From contig JADBKA010000214.1 of assembly GCA_014896635.1 (NCBI GenBank), positions 1 through 8,104 on the forward strand: DNA of 8,104 bases. The letters are read 5' to 3'. Position numbers and translations under genes: made by a program. A model generated the notes under the pieces. The model saw only the letters and a list, made by a program, of their open reading frames with translations, searched no databases and had not been told where the DNA came from. This document shows positions 1 through 7,072 of this stretch, in pieces (within the stretch, counting starts at the first letter, position 1; each line of letters opens with the position of its first letter). The stretch comes from Ktedonobacteraceae bacterium (GTDB lineage Bacteria > Chloroflexota > Ktedonobacteria > Ktedonobacterales > Ktedonobacteraceae).

Positions 1-1
1 T

Positions 2-463
2 GCTGTGTCCTGGGATCTGGTTGCGCTAGATCTGGTGCGCTTTGATGTGTTGAGCCTGCCTCCAGCCAGTTGCCTGATTGTCTTTTCGCCTTTTCTGATG
101 CGCGATCAAACGATACCCGGCCAGCGCCGTATTGGGCAGCTCTGTGCGGTGGTTGGTGCCGCGCTACTGCTGCTGCCGACGCTCTGGTCAAGCTTTAGCG
201 AAGACAACCTGCAACCGACTATCCTGCTGGCCGGGGAAGCGCTGGCGTTGTTCCTGCTCGGTATTCTCATACGCATGCGCGTGTTCATTTTGAGTGGGGC
301 CGCGCTGGTCATCATCAGTGCTATGCATGCGCTCTTTCTTCCCTCGCTTGGTATTCCAACGCCTGTGGCGCTGGTGATTCTAGGCGGCACACTGCTCGCT
401 GTTGCTACGGGTCTGAGCCTAGCGCGCCGGCGCTTGCAGGATGTCTGGAGCCACTGGCAGTAG
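2..463 (+). CDS. C-terminal part of a multi-pass membrane protein (5' end outside window)
   Basis: The frame is open to the left edge of the window, so only the last ~150 residues of a longer protein are visible. The GTG at 5 is in frame but has no visible ribosome binding site and is probably internal. Counted from that GTG, hydrophobic stretches lie at about residues 45-60, 72-89, 93-112 and 119-139. They look like four membrane segments, and the protein ends in a short basic cytoplasmic tail (ARRRLQDVW). The 'GEALALFLLGILIRMRVFILSGAALV' style of segment, with an R-rich loop between helices, resembles the tails of large uncharacterised membrane proteins of actinobacteria and Chloroflexota (SCO7613-C-terminal or DUF2157-like). 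That family match is from memory and weak. No catalytic motif is visible and the function is unknown. The gene converges on typA across a hairpin-rich spacer. Confidence 0.65.
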   Translation, partial: AVSWDLVALDLVRFDVLSLPPASCLIVFSPFLMRDQTIPGQRRIGQLCAVVGAALLLLPTLWSSFSEDNLQPTILLAGEALALFLLGILIRMRVFILSGAALVIISAMHALFLPSLGIPTPVALVILGGTLLAVATGLSLARRRLQDVWSHWQ

Positions 464-486
464 CGGGTTGAGGGACCTTTATAGTA

Positions 487-530
487 GGGGCGACCCTGGC
501 GGTCGCCCTGGCCCGGAGATTCCCGAATCT
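487..530. repeat. Tandem hairpins, probable dispersed REP-like repeat
   Basis: Two perfect inverted repeats lie side by side in the gap between the membrane protein gene and typA. The first is GGGCGACC (488-495), loop CTGGC, GGTCGCCC (501-508), extendable by one G-T pair. The second is AGATTC (517-522), CC, GAATCT (525-530). Neither is followed by a T-tract on either strand, so they are poor intrinsic terminators. I recall GTAGGGGCGACC...GGTCGCCC-type elements as dispersed intergenic repeats in Ktedonobacteria and some cyanobacteria, which would make this one copy of a family. Only one copy lies in the window, so that cannot be shown here. Confidence 0.45.
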
Positions 531-546
531 GGTCGTCAGTATTCAT

Positions 547-583
547 ACAGCCGAAGTGGGTGACACGATCCCGCTTCGGCTGT
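547..583 (-). terminator. Long stem-loop just downstream of typA (possible terminator)
   Basis: A 14-base inverted repeat, ACAGCCGAAGTGGG (547-560) against CCCGCTTCGGCTGT (570-583), has a 9-base loop and one imperfect pair. It starts 5 bases beyond the typA stop codon. The imperfect pair is a U-G wobble in the plus transcript and a C-A mismatch in the minus transcript. There is no T-run on either side, so if it stops transcription it is not a textbook intrinsic terminator. It may act for both convergent genes or protect the 3' end of the mRNA. Confidence 0.45.
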
Positions 584-588
584 ACTGC

Positions 589-2463
589 TTATTCACCTGC
601 CCGTTCGCGCATGCGGGCGCACTCCTGCTGCGAGAGGTAGCGTTTGCGCAGGCGAATCGTCTTCGGGGTGACCTCGACCAGCTCGTCGTTATTGATGAAG
701 TCAAGCGATTGCTCCAGGCTCATCAGCACGGGCGGCGAAAGGCGAATGGCAATATCGGCGGTGGATGAGCGGATATTCGTCTTCTGCTTCTCTTTGCAGA
801 CGTTGATCGGCAGGTCGTCGGACCGCGCATTGAGGCCGATGATCATGCCTTCGTAGACGGGTGTGCCAGGCTCGATGAAGGTGACGCCGCGTTGCTGAGC
901 GTTGTTGAGACCATAGGTGACGGCGACCCCTTGTTCCGAGGCGATCAGCGCGCCCATGCGATTTGTCCCCATTTTACCGAGCCAGGGACGGAAGCCGGAG
1001 AGCATGCTGCTCATCGCGCCGTTGCCCTTTGTGAGCGTCAGAAAGGCATTGCGGAAACCGATCAGCCCGCGTGTCGGGATAGTGTATTCCAGGCGCACAT
1101 TGCTGGAACCGTCGCTGGTCATGTTGGAGAGTTGTGCTTTACGCGCGGCCAGATTCTCGGTCAGCACACCGATATATTCTTCTTTTGTATCAATGACCAG
1201 GTGCTCGAATGGTTCGAGCAGGCGTCCTTTTTCGTCTTCGCGCGTAATGACTTCGGGACGTGAGACCTGGAATTCGTAACCTTCGCGGCGCATCGCTTCG
1301 ATCAGGACAGAGAGATGCAGCTCGCCGCGTCCAGAGACGATGAATTCGTCAGGTGAGTTGCCATCCTCGACGCGCAGGCTGACGTTGGTCTCCAGTTCGC
1401 GGTAGAGGCGTGCGCGCAACTGGCGCGAGGTCTGAAATTTGCCTTCGCGGCCCGCAAACGGACTGGTGTTGACGGCGAAGGTCATCTTGAGCGTCGGCTC
1501 GCTGATAGCGATGGTTGGTAGTGCTTCGGGCTGCTCCACGTCGGCAATCGTCTCGCCGATGTTGACGTCGGCAATGCCGGTGATGGCGACGATATCGCCG
1601 GCCTGTGCCTCTGCCGTTTCGTCGCGCCTGAGGCCGTTGTAGGTGAAGACAAGGTTAATTTTCTGGCGCGAAATCTCGCCGCTGCGGTTGATGCGCGCGA
1701 CCGTGCTGCCGGCTTGCAAGCGACCGCGCACGATGCGCCCGATGGCGTATTTCCCTTTATAATCGTCGTAGTCGAGAGCTGCGACCAGCATTTGCAAGGG
1801 AGCGTCAGGGTTAACGCGCGGGGCCGGGATGGTGTTAACGATGGTATCGAAGAGCGGCTGCAAGTCGCGGCGCTCGTCATCGGGATGATACATCGCCACG
1901 CCGTCGCGCCCGATAGCGTAGAGCACCGGGAAGTTGAGATGCTCCTCGTGGGTTGCCAGTTCCAGGAAGAGATCCTGCGTCCATTCAAGGACCTGCTCGA
2001 TGCGTGCGTCGCGGCGGTCAATTTTGTTGATCACGACAATCGGCTTGAGATCGAGTTCGAGGGCTTTTTGCAGCACGAAGCGCGTCTGCGGCATGGGACC
2101 TTCGACGGCATCGACGAGCAGGATGCAGCCGTCGGCCATGTTGAGCGCGCGCTCGACCTCGCCGCCGAAATCGGCATGGCCGGGCGTGTCGATGATATTG
2201 ATTTTAATGCCGCGATAGGTGACGGCAGTATTTTTAGCGAGAATGGTGATGCCGCGCTCACGCTCCTGCTCGTTGGAGTCCATGATCAGCTCGCCGACTT
2301 GCTGATTTTCACGAAAGATATGGCTCTGTTTGAGCAGGCCATCGACGAGCGTGGTCTTGCCATGATCGACGTGCGCGATAATGGCGACGTTGCGGATGTC
2401 GGGGCGCTCTACGAGCTGTGCCGCTGGCGTGAGGGATGCGCTATTTTGATTGAGCATTTGCAT
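589..2463 (-). CDS. typA: Translational GTPase TypA/BipA
   Basis: The 624-residue protein has the usual TypA/BipA layout and about the usual length (605-620). The GTPase domain shows all the classic boxes: G1 AHVDHGKT (30-37), G2 RGIT (70-73), G3 DTPGH (92-96) and G4 NKID (146-149). EF-Tu/EF-G-like beta-barrel and EF-G domain III/V regions follow. The BipA-specific C-terminal domain is recognisable from '[12 protein letters not shown]', 'VCKEKQKTN' and '[15 protein letters not shown]'. In other bacteria TypA binds the ribosome at the EF-G site, acts in 50S assembly and translation under cold or other stress, and hydrolyses GTP. The ATG at 2463 is the only possible start upstream of the GTPase domain apart from Met3, because an in-frame stop lies five codons upstream. 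The nearest purine-rich site, GGGAG (2483-2479), is 15 bases away, which is unusually long, and a T7 tract fills the gap. The product call is secure; the mode of initiation is not. Confidence 0.97.
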   Translation of the reverse strand: MQMLNQNSASLTPAAQLVERPDIRNVAIIAHVDHGKTTLVDGLLKQSHIFRENQQVGELIMDSNEQERERGITILAKNTAVTYRGIKINIIDTPGHADFGGEVERALNMADGCILLVDAVEGPMPQTRFVLQKALELDLKPIVVINKIDRRDARIEQVLEWTQDLFLELATHEEHLNFPVLYAIGRDGVAMYHPDDERRDLQPLFDTIVNTIPAPRVNPDAPLQMLVAALDYDDYKGKYAIGRIVRGRLQAGSTVARINRSGEISRQKINLVFTYNGLRRDETAEAQAGDIVAITGIADVNIGETIADVEQPEALPTIAISEPTLKMTFAVNTSPFAGREGKFQTSRQLRARLYRELETNVSLRVEDGNSPDEFIVSGRGELHLSVLIEAMRREGYEFQVSRPEVITREDEKGRLLEPFEHLVIDTKEEYIGVLTENLAARKAQLSNMTSDGSSNVRLEYTIPTRGLIGFRNAFLTLTKGNGAMSSMLSGFRPWLGKMGTNRMGALIASEQGVAVTYGLNNAQQRGVTFIEPGTPVYEGMIIGLNARSDDLPINVCKEKQKTNIRSSTADIAIRLSPPVLMSLEQSLDFINNDELVEVTPKTIRLRKRYLSQQECARMRERAGE

Positions 2464-2492
2464 AGGAAAAAAAGATTACTCCCAGGACATAG

Positions 2493-2521
2493 AAAAAACC
2501 GGGCGACGTTTGCCGTCCGGT
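2493..2521 (-). terminator. Intrinsic terminator between exporter gene and typA, possibly an attenuator in the typA leader
   Basis: Read on the minus strand, ACCGGACGGC (2521-2512), loop AAAC, GTCGCCCGGT (2507-2498) forms a 10-pair stem with one A-C mismatch and one G-T wobble. A T-run (2498-2493) follows directly. This is a good rho-independent terminator. It may end the exporter transcript. However, the best promoter for typA lies upstream of it, so it may instead sit in the typA leader and attenuate that gene. Confidence 0.75.
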
Positions 2522-2561
2522 GTATTGACAAAGCATGTAAAAACCGACACGTCCAGGCTCT

Positions 2562-2590
2562 ATTGTACTCCTTTCACGGCTGAACGTCAA
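2562..2590 (-). promoter_or_regulatory. Sigma70-type promoter, probably for typA
   Basis: On the minus strand, TTGACG (2590-2585) is followed after exactly 17 bases by TACAAT (2567-2562). These are 5/6 matches to both the -35 and -10 consensus. The -35 box overlaps the last codons of the exporter gene. Transcription would start near 2555, giving a leader of about 90 bases before the typA ATG at 2463, with the intrinsic terminator in the middle of it. Confidence 0.6.
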
Positions 2591-3848
2591 GTTCTGCATG
2601 CTCTTCCGCTCGCGCTTTCTGGGCAGGGCGGCCCAGGACAACAAAAGCCAGCAGTGCCGCTATGGTAAACACGGCGATGGCTGCCGCCATTGGGGCAGCA
2701 GAAGCGGTACCGGCGATACCGACCAGCGGCGCCAGGATCGCCCCTACCGAGAGCTGCAACACGCCTAACAGCGCCGATGCGCTGCCGGCTATCTCAGGGT
2801 TGACGGTGGCGAGCGCCAGCGACGCCGCATTGGGGAAGATGAGACCCAGACTGACGGTAATCACAAAAAGCGGTGGCAGCACTCCGACGAGGCCGATTCC
2901 CATGATCACCACTACAAACAGGGCCACGCCGGCAGTGACGAGAGCCACAACGCCCAGAGCCAGCAGTCTTTGCGGCGCTACCCGACCAACAAGTCTGGCG
3001 CCGATCTGAGCCATGATGGCAAGTCCCAGGGCATTGCCGCCGAACACAAAGCCGACGGTCATGGGTGAAAGGCCGTAAATGTTCTGAAAGATGAATGGGG
3101 AACTGGAAAGGTAGACGATTCCAGCGGCAGCGGTGAAACTGCTGGTGAGCGCATACCCGACGAGACGGCGGTTTGCCAGCAGATCACGAAACGTCCTCAA
3201 CGTTTCAGAGATTCTCCCGCTCTGCCGCCGGTCCGCAGGTAGCGTCTCGCCCAGTCCGAACACTACGGCAAGCAGCGCAACAACGCCGATAAGCGCAAGG
3301 GTGACAAAAACTCCGTGCCATGAGGTGAATGTGAGCAACTGACCGCCAAGCACAGGCGCTATCAAAGGCGCCAGAAAGTTGACAGTCATCAGTAGCGAGA
3401 TGCAGCGTGCCAGGGTGAGGCCGGCATACAAATCACGGGCAATAGCGAGTGCAAGGACGATCCCGGCTGCTCCTGCAATTCCCTGCACAAAACGAGTAAT
3501 GGTGAGCGCAGTAACCGAGGGTGCGACGGCGCAGAGCAGCGATGTGAGCACGAAAACAACAATGCTGATGAGCAGAGGCCAGCGCCGCCCACGAGCGTCA
3601 CTGATCGGTCCGATGAGGATCTGACCAAGCGATAGACCGAGGATAGTGGCGCTCATCGTGATCTGTGTCTGCGACATGGTGGCTCCCAGATCGTGGCTGA
3701 CCGTAGGGAGTGAGGGCAGGTACAGATCAGTAGACAGTGGTCCGAACGCCGTCAGCCCGCCCAGGATGAGCACATGGAACGCCCGGATGCGAGTCGGCGT
3801 CCCTTTGCTTTCTACCAATCCCTGCCCGCTTTCCGAAGCTGTAGACAT
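2574..3848 (-). CDS. Bcr/CflA-family MFS drug efflux transporter
   Basis: The 424-residue protein is a 12-helix major facilitator of the DHA1 drug:H+ antiporter type, at a typical family length (390-430). Near the N-terminus, 'FGPLSTDLYLPSLP' (35-48) is the first-helix signature of Bcr/CflA proteins, with the membrane-embedded Asp at 41. Motif A, 'GPISDARGRR' (80-89), lies in the loop between helices 2 and 3. Helix 5 carries the antiporter-like 'RFVQGIAGAAGIVLALAIARD' region. Regularly spaced hydrophobic segments continue to the end, followed by a short charged tail. Known relatives export bicyclomycin, sulfonamides, chloramphenicol or amino acids such as cysteine; the substrate here cannot be told. 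I chose the ATG at 3848, not the farther one at 4043, because AGGAG lies 9 bases upstream and the family signature begins soon after. The 65-residue extension is non-hydrophobic and would start inside the opposite promoter region. The gene is divergent from a LysR regulator gene, which probably controls it. Confidence 0.9.
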   Translation of the reverse strand: MSTASESGQGLVESKGTPTRIRAFHVLILGGLTAFGPLSTDLYLPSLPTVSHDLGATMSQTQITMSATILGLSLGQILIGPISDARGRRWPLLISIVVFVLTSLLCAVAPSVTALTITRFVQGIAGAAGIVLALAIARDLYAGLTLARCISLLMTVNFLAPLIAPVLGGQLLTFTSWHGVFVTLALIGVVALLAVVFGLGETLPADRRQSGRISETLRTFRDLLANRRLVGYALTSSFTAAAGIVYLSSSPFIFQNIYGLSPMTVGFVFGGNALGLAIMAQIGARLVGRVAPQRLLALGVVALVTAGVALFVVVIMGIGLVGVLPPLFVITVSLGLIFPNAASLALATVNPEIAGSASALLGVLQLSVGAILAPLVGIAGTASAAPMAAAIAVFTIAALLAFVVLGRPAQKARAEEHAELDVQP

Positions 3849-3917
3849 GGGTGTTATCTCCTGATCGCTCTGTTGCTGTGGTGTGAGTTTTCCTGTAGAC
3901 AAGGTATTGCCTCTCCT

Positions 3918-3930
3918 TGATTGTTCATCA
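3918..3930. promoter_or_regulatory. Candidate LysR-type operator (T-N11-A dyad)
   Basis: TGAT-TGTTC-ATCA is a perfect dyad that fits the T-N11-A rule of LysR-type binding boxes. It lies in the shared control region of the divergent exporter and LysR genes, about 70 bases upstream of the exporter start codon. That is a usual place for a regulator that controls both itself and its neighbour. The core is short and such dyads occur by chance, so this is only a candidate. Confidence 0.4.
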
Positions 3931-4005
3931 GGTTGACTGCCAGACCCGTCGTCTCGAAAGGAGAAGGCGAGAATCTGTCCGGCGATCAACCTTTCTGTTT
4001 TCTCT

Positions 4006-4035
4006 TTGTCAGGAGTATATGTGAACTGGTATAAT
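4006..4035 (+). promoter_or_regulatory. Sigma70 promoter for the lysR-type gene, with extended -10
   Basis: TTGTCA (4006-4011), an 18-base spacer and a perfect TATAAT (4030-4035) preceded by TG at 4027-4028 make a strong housekeeping promoter. Transcription would start near 4042 and leave a ~37-base leader before the chosen start at 4079. The -10 box overlaps an in-frame ATG at 4034, which therefore cannot be the translation start if this promoter is used. Confidence 0.7.
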
Positions 4036-4078
4036 GAACGCAAATCATTCTCATCATAATCTTATGAAGGGTAAGCAT

Positions 4079-5011
4079 ATGAACTTCTCACAGCTCCAGA
4101 GCTTTGCGGCGCTAGCCGAGACGGGCAGTTTTACGGAAGCTGCTTATGCGGTTAACCTGACGCAATCTGCCGTGAGTCATGCTCTCGCGGCCCTCGAAAG
4201 CGAATTAGGCGTGACGCTGCTTGAGCGCAATCGTACCGGCGTGGTCGGCCTCACCGGCGCCGGGCAGAAGATTCTCCCGCACGTGCGTGCGCTGCTGGCG
4301 CAGGCGGAAGCCATCGAGCAGGAAGCGAAAGCTATGCGAGGTGAGGCTGCGGGCAAGCTTCGTGTGGGCAGCATTCTCTCCATCATTTCCCCACAATTGC
4401 TCGCCGGTGTGCTGACCAGCTTTCACCAGCAGTATCCTGACATAGAAGTGGTGCTTTTTGAGGGGATGATGCATGAGGTAGGTGAATGGATTGAGAGTAG
4501 CGTCATTGATGTGGGATTTGTGATTCTGCCCGCGTCAGGCATTACAAGTACGTTCATCACAACTGATGAGATGTGTGTGCTTGTTCCACGCGGGCATCGC
4601 CTGCACACGAGAAAGGCAGTGACGCCTGGAGAACTCCTTGAAGAAGGATTTATCATGGAGAAGACGCGCTGCGCTCCCAGTCTGCTGGAGAAAAGCGGGT
4701 TTGAACTGAGCAGGGCAAGGTCGCCGATTCGCTACCCGGCCAGTGATAGTGCGACGATCCTGGCGATGGTCCGTGAAGGACTCGGAATCACACTTATGCC
4801 GCGTATGATGCTGCCGGAGAAGATAGAAGGGGTGGTTGCTCTGCCACTGGACCCGCCGCAACGCTTGCAGATTGGCCTTGCTGTGAAGTCACGGGAAATG
4901 GCGTCCCCTGGCGCCAGGTTGTTTATCCAGACGGCGGCGATGGTCGCGCGCGCAATTCAGGCGCGCAGCGAGGGGAGTCTGGATGCTCTCCAGGCTGCCG
5001 GCCCTGTTTAA
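4079..5011 (+). CDS. LysR-family transcriptional regulator
   Basis: The 310-residue protein has the two-part LysR layout and usual length. An N-terminal winged helix-turn-helix occupies about residues 1-60: 'MNFSQLQSFAALAETGSFTEAA' leads into the recognition helix 'TQSAVSHALAALE' (28-40), then 'LGVTLLERNRTG' forms the wing. A linker helix rich in Ala and Glu runs from about 60 to 88. The effector-binding, periplasmic-binding-protein-like domain starts at 'GKLRVGSI' (92-99) and continues to about 295. The start at 4079 is preferred because GAAGGG (4066-4071) precedes it, the HTH begins at once, and the upstream ATG at 4034 sits in the -10 box. Such regulators bind as dimers or tetramers and respond to a small ligand, often controlling a divergent neighbour; here that would be the Bcr/CflA exporter. 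The ligand cannot be guessed from sequence. Confidence 0.93.
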   Translation: MNFSQLQSFAALAETGSFTEAAYAVNLTQSAVSHALAALESELGVTLLERNRTGVVGLTGAGQKILPHVRALLAQAEAIEQEAKAMRGEAAGKLRVGSILSIISPQLLAGVLTSFHQQYPDIEVVLFEGMMHEVGEWIESSVIDVGFVILPASGITSTFITTDEMCVLVPRGHRLHTRKAVTPGELLEEGFIMEKTRCAPSLLEKSGFELSRARSPIRYPASDSATILAMVREGLGITLMPRMMLPEKIEGVVALPLDPPQRLQIGLAVKSREMASPGARLFIQTAAMVARAIQARSEGSLDALQAAGPV

Positions 5012-5020
5012 AGAGGAATA

Positions 5021-5033
5021 GATAAGTGTTATC
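5021..5033. promoter_or_regulatory. Short perfect dyad in the lysR-trxB gap
   Basis: GATAA-GTG-TTATC is a perfect 5-base inverted repeat that begins 10 bases beyond the LysR-type gene's stop codon. It could be an operator for trxB or a chance palindrome. I found no clear -35/-10 pair with good spacing beside it. Confidence 0.2.
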
Positions 5034-5065
5034 ATTAGTGGGGGAGATCTTAAGGCAGACTTGAG

Positions 5066-5116
5066 ACACGCCGGAAGGTAGACAGGGCATAAATTATCTC
5101 TACGGTGTGTTTTCTT
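5066..5116 (+). terminator. Two-part stem-loop with T-rich tail between lysR and trxB
   Basis: ACACGCC (5066-5072) pairs with GGTGTGT (5104-5110) including one G-U pair. Inside it, GTAGA (5078-5082) pairs with TCTAC (5099-5103) after a 5-base bulge. TTTCTT follows directly. The shape and tail suggest a weak terminator for the regulator gene, or a leader structure of trxB, whose start is about 50 bases downstream. The large inner loop (16 bases) makes it less convincing than the typA-side terminator. Confidence 0.35.
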
Positions 5117-5166
5117 GAGCAGAAACAGGTGAATCTGGAGACAAAAAGGGAAGAGGAATTTCATCT

Positions 5167-6120
5167 ATGACTGACAATATCTATGGTGTCATTATTATTG
5201 GCTCAGGACCGGCGGGATATACAGCGGCCCTCTATGCGGCTCGCTCCAATCTTTCCGTCCTGGTGATCCAGGGCTACCAGTCGGGCGGACAACTGATGCT
5301 CACCAGTGAGGTAGAGAATTATCCCGGCTTTGAAGAGGGTATCATGGGGCCGGAGATGATGGAAAAGTTTGAGCAGCAGGCGCGCCGCTTTGGAGCGGAG
5401 ATGCTCCCCGAAGATGCTATCGAGGTAGACTTCAGCCAGCGTCCTTTTGTAGTAAAAACTGACTCCGGCGAGTACCGCGCAAGGGCCGTGATTATCGCCA
5501 CCGGGGCCAGCGCAAAATGGCTGGGACTCCCCAACGAGGAGCGCCTGCGTGGGCGCGGCGTCTCCGCCTGCGCCACCTGCGATGGCTTCTTCTTCAAGAA
5601 TAAAGATGTCGTGGTGATCGGTGGCGGCGATACCGCAATGGAAGAGGCAACGTTCCTGACACGTTATGTCAATCATGTCACCATCATCCATCGCCGCGAT
5701 GCGTTCCGCGCCAGCAAGATCATGCAGGAGCGCGCGCGCAAAAATCCAAAAATCAGCTTCCTGATGGAGAGCGAAGTGGTGGATGTGCTCGGCGATGAGG
5801 CTGTGACCGGTGTGCGCGTGCGCAATGTGCGGACCGGCGAGGAATCGACGCTCAAGGCGGAAGGTGTTTTCCTGGCAATCGGCCATCAGCCGAATACCGA
5901 GCTGTTTAAAGGCATAGTTGACATGGATCATGTCGGCTATATTGTGCCGAAAGAGTTCACGATGACGAACATCCCCGGCGTTTTTGCAGCCGGCGATGTG
6001 ACCGACCACCGCTATCGTCAGGCAGTGACGGCTGCCGGTGACGGGTGCCGCGCGGCCATCGACGTGGAACGCTGGCTGGAGAGCCAGGGCGAGGCAGTGG
6101 ACATCGAGAACTGGAATTAA
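5167..6120 (+). CDS. trxB: Thioredoxin reductase (NADPH), low-molecular-weight type
   Basis: The 317-residue flavoprotein has the standard length and motif order of bacterial TrxB. The FAD-binding Rossmann motif is 'GSGPAGYTAALYAAR' (12-26). The redox-active disulfide is CATC (Cys135 and Cys138), in 'SACATCDGFFF'. The NADPH-binding motif GGGDTAMEEA starts at 152, and 'HRRDAFRA' (175-182) is the basic patch that selects NADPH over NADH. The second FAD site is 'GVFAAGDVTDHRYRQAVTAAGDGCRAA' (271-297). The enzyme passes electrons from NADPH through FAD and the Cys pair to thioredoxin in the cytoplasm, supplying ribonucleotide reductase, peroxidases and disulfide repair. AGAGGA lies 9 bases upstream of the ATG. 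No thioredoxin gene is adjacent, so the partner is encoded elsewhere. All key residues are present. Confidence 0.96.
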   Translation: MTDNIYGVIIIGSGPAGYTAALYAARSNLSVLVIQGYQSGGQLMLTSEVENYPGFEEGIMGPEMMEKFEQQARRFGAEMLPEDAIEVDFSQRPFVVKTDSGEYRARAVIIATGASAKWLGLPNEERLRGRGVSACATCDGFFFKNKDVVVIGGGDTAMEEATFLTRYVNHVTIIHRRDAFRASKIMQERARKNPKISFLMESEVVDVLGDEAVTGVRVRNVRTGEESTLKAEGVFLAIGHQPNTELFKGIVDMDHVGYIVPKEFTMTNIPGVFAAGDVTDHRYRQAVTAAGDGCRAAIDVERWLESQGEAVDIENWN

Positions 6121-6124
6121 AGAG

Positions 6125-6130
6125 TATAAT
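6125..6130 (+). promoter_or_regulatory. Consensus -10 box (TATAAT) in front of the interrupted MFS gene
   Basis: A perfect TATAAT begins 5 bases after the trxB stop codon. No good -35 lies at 16-18 bases: the nearest, TGGACA (6098-6103), is 21 bases away. It may be a weak promoter for the downstream transporter gene, or that gene may simply be cotranscribed with trxB. Confidence 0.25.
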
Positions 6131-6145
6131 CAAAACAAAACTTTG

Positions 6146-6180
6146 CCTCAGAGGCTCTCTTTGTTTCGATGGCTCTGAGG
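6146..6180 (+). other. Hairpin in the leader of the interrupted MFS gene
   Basis: CCTCAGAG (6146-6153) and CTCTGAGG (6173-6180) are a perfect 8-base inverted repeat with a 19-base loop. It ends just before the ribosome binding site GAGGGGAG (6181-6188). No T-run follows, so it is not an intrinsic terminator. It could affect translation or mRNA stability. Confidence 0.3.
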
Positions 6181-6196
6181 GAGGGGAGCCTGACCA

Positions 6197-7072
6197 ATGG
6201 AGATCGCCGAGAAAACGGCAGGCATCAGCGGCGATGCCTCTGGCGTTCCAGGGCGCCGGCCACAATCACTTTTCGACTTACTTAACCTCAATCTTTTCTG
6301 GCTGGCAAACCAGTTCCATTGGCAGGCATTGCTGGCCGTTGTGATTCCGAGCATGGTTGCTCATTTTCTGGACCCGCGCTACAAGGCGATCAATCTTACC
6401 ACCGTTGTGACGCTAGGAACGCTCGTCGCTTTCGTTGTCAATCCGCTGGCCGGGGCGCTGTCCGATTATGTCAAATTCCGCATGGGCCGGCGGCGCCCGT
6501 TTATGATCATTGGTACAGTTATTAACCTCATTGTCCTTGTGCTGTTCGCCTTTTCTCCATCCTGGTTCCCCGAAAATTTACTATTGCCCGCTTTCACCTT
6601 GCTGTTCCTGCTATTGCAGTTCAGCAACAACCTGGCGAATTCGCCCTGGAGCGCCATTATCGCCGATAAGGTGCCGGAGAAGCAGCGCGGTCTCGCTTCT
6701 GGTTTCAACGCGCTCTTCACTCTGCTCGGCACGGCTGCCGGCGCCGTCGTGGCCGGGCTAATTCTCGGTGGGGATCTGCCGCTGCCGGCCTACCGCAATG
6801 CAGTTGTGCAGATCTTCCTGGTCATCGCTGTCGTACAATTGCTGTTCGTTGCCTATACCGTCGTGATGGTGAAAGAGACGCCGCTACCGCCGGAGCAACG
6901 CAGCGCGTTTCATCTCAGGGAGTTCTTTAAACGCTTCTTTTTTAAGCCGGGCCGCTATCCCGATCTTTCCTGGGTGCTGCTGGCGCGCTTTCTGGTCATG
7001 ATGGGCATATGGAGCGTTTTTTATTTTCTGGTGTATTATTTTAAAGATGTGCTTGGTAGCCATAGTCAATGA
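6197..7072 (+). pseudogene. MFS transporter gene truncated by the TnpB element (N-terminal half only)
   Basis: The visible 291 residues are the first part of a major facilitator protein. After a polar N-terminus of about 25 residues, hydrophobic helices run regularly. The loop after helix 2 carries 'GALSDYVKFRMGRRRPF' (86-102), a motif A variant with the GRRRPF wording seen in sucrose/SLC45-like and GPH-type sugar carriers, so a sugar or glycoside is a possible substrate. The frame ends after 'WSVFYFLVYYFKDVLG', which looks like helix 7. The frame then runs into the mobile element end and stops at 7070-7072. Relatives usually have about 430-470 residues and 12 helices, so roughly 150 residues are missing. 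The rest probably lies beyond the far end of the element. GAGGGGAG, 8 bases before the ATG, supports the start. The remaining half is unlikely to transport anything. Confidence 0.8.

Noticed and set aside
2525..2530. Perfect TTGACA on the plus strand
   Set aside because: No -10 box lies at 16-18 bases, and it points into the 3' end of a minus-strand gene with no plus-strand gene downstream.
2441..2536. Small minus-strand ORF (MLCQYTGRQTSPGFF..., 31 codons) in the typA leader, as a possible leader peptide
   Set aside because: It has no ribosome binding site, shows no runs of a regulatory amino acid, and overlaps the typA start in another frame. Worth recalling only if attenuation is shown.
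1714..2583. Plus-strand reading frame of 289 codons opposite typA
   Set aside because: It lies almost wholly antisense to the strongly supported typA GTPase domain. Its protein has no recognisable domain and no ribosome binding site was evident. It is a codon-bias shadow.
3849..4043. Upstream extension of the exporter to an ATG at 4043
   Set aside because: The extra 65 residues are polar with no family similarity and would begin inside the regulator's -10 region. The ATG at 3848 has an AGGAG at correct spacing.
4044..4066. AT-rich repeats (AATCAT TCTCAT CATAAT) resembling a Fur-type box in the regulator's leader
   Set aside because: One half site is fair but the other matches poorly, and no iron-related gene is nearby. 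Likely just an AT-rich leader.
4034..4078. Earlier start for the LysR-type gene (15 extra residues)
   Set aside because: The ATG at 4034 is part of the TATAAT box of the gene's own promoter, and family members begin directly with the HTH domain.
5203..6009. Minus-strand reading frame of 268 codons opposite trxB
   Set aside because: It is fully antisense to trxB, whose motifs are all intact, and its composition is typical of a shadow frame.
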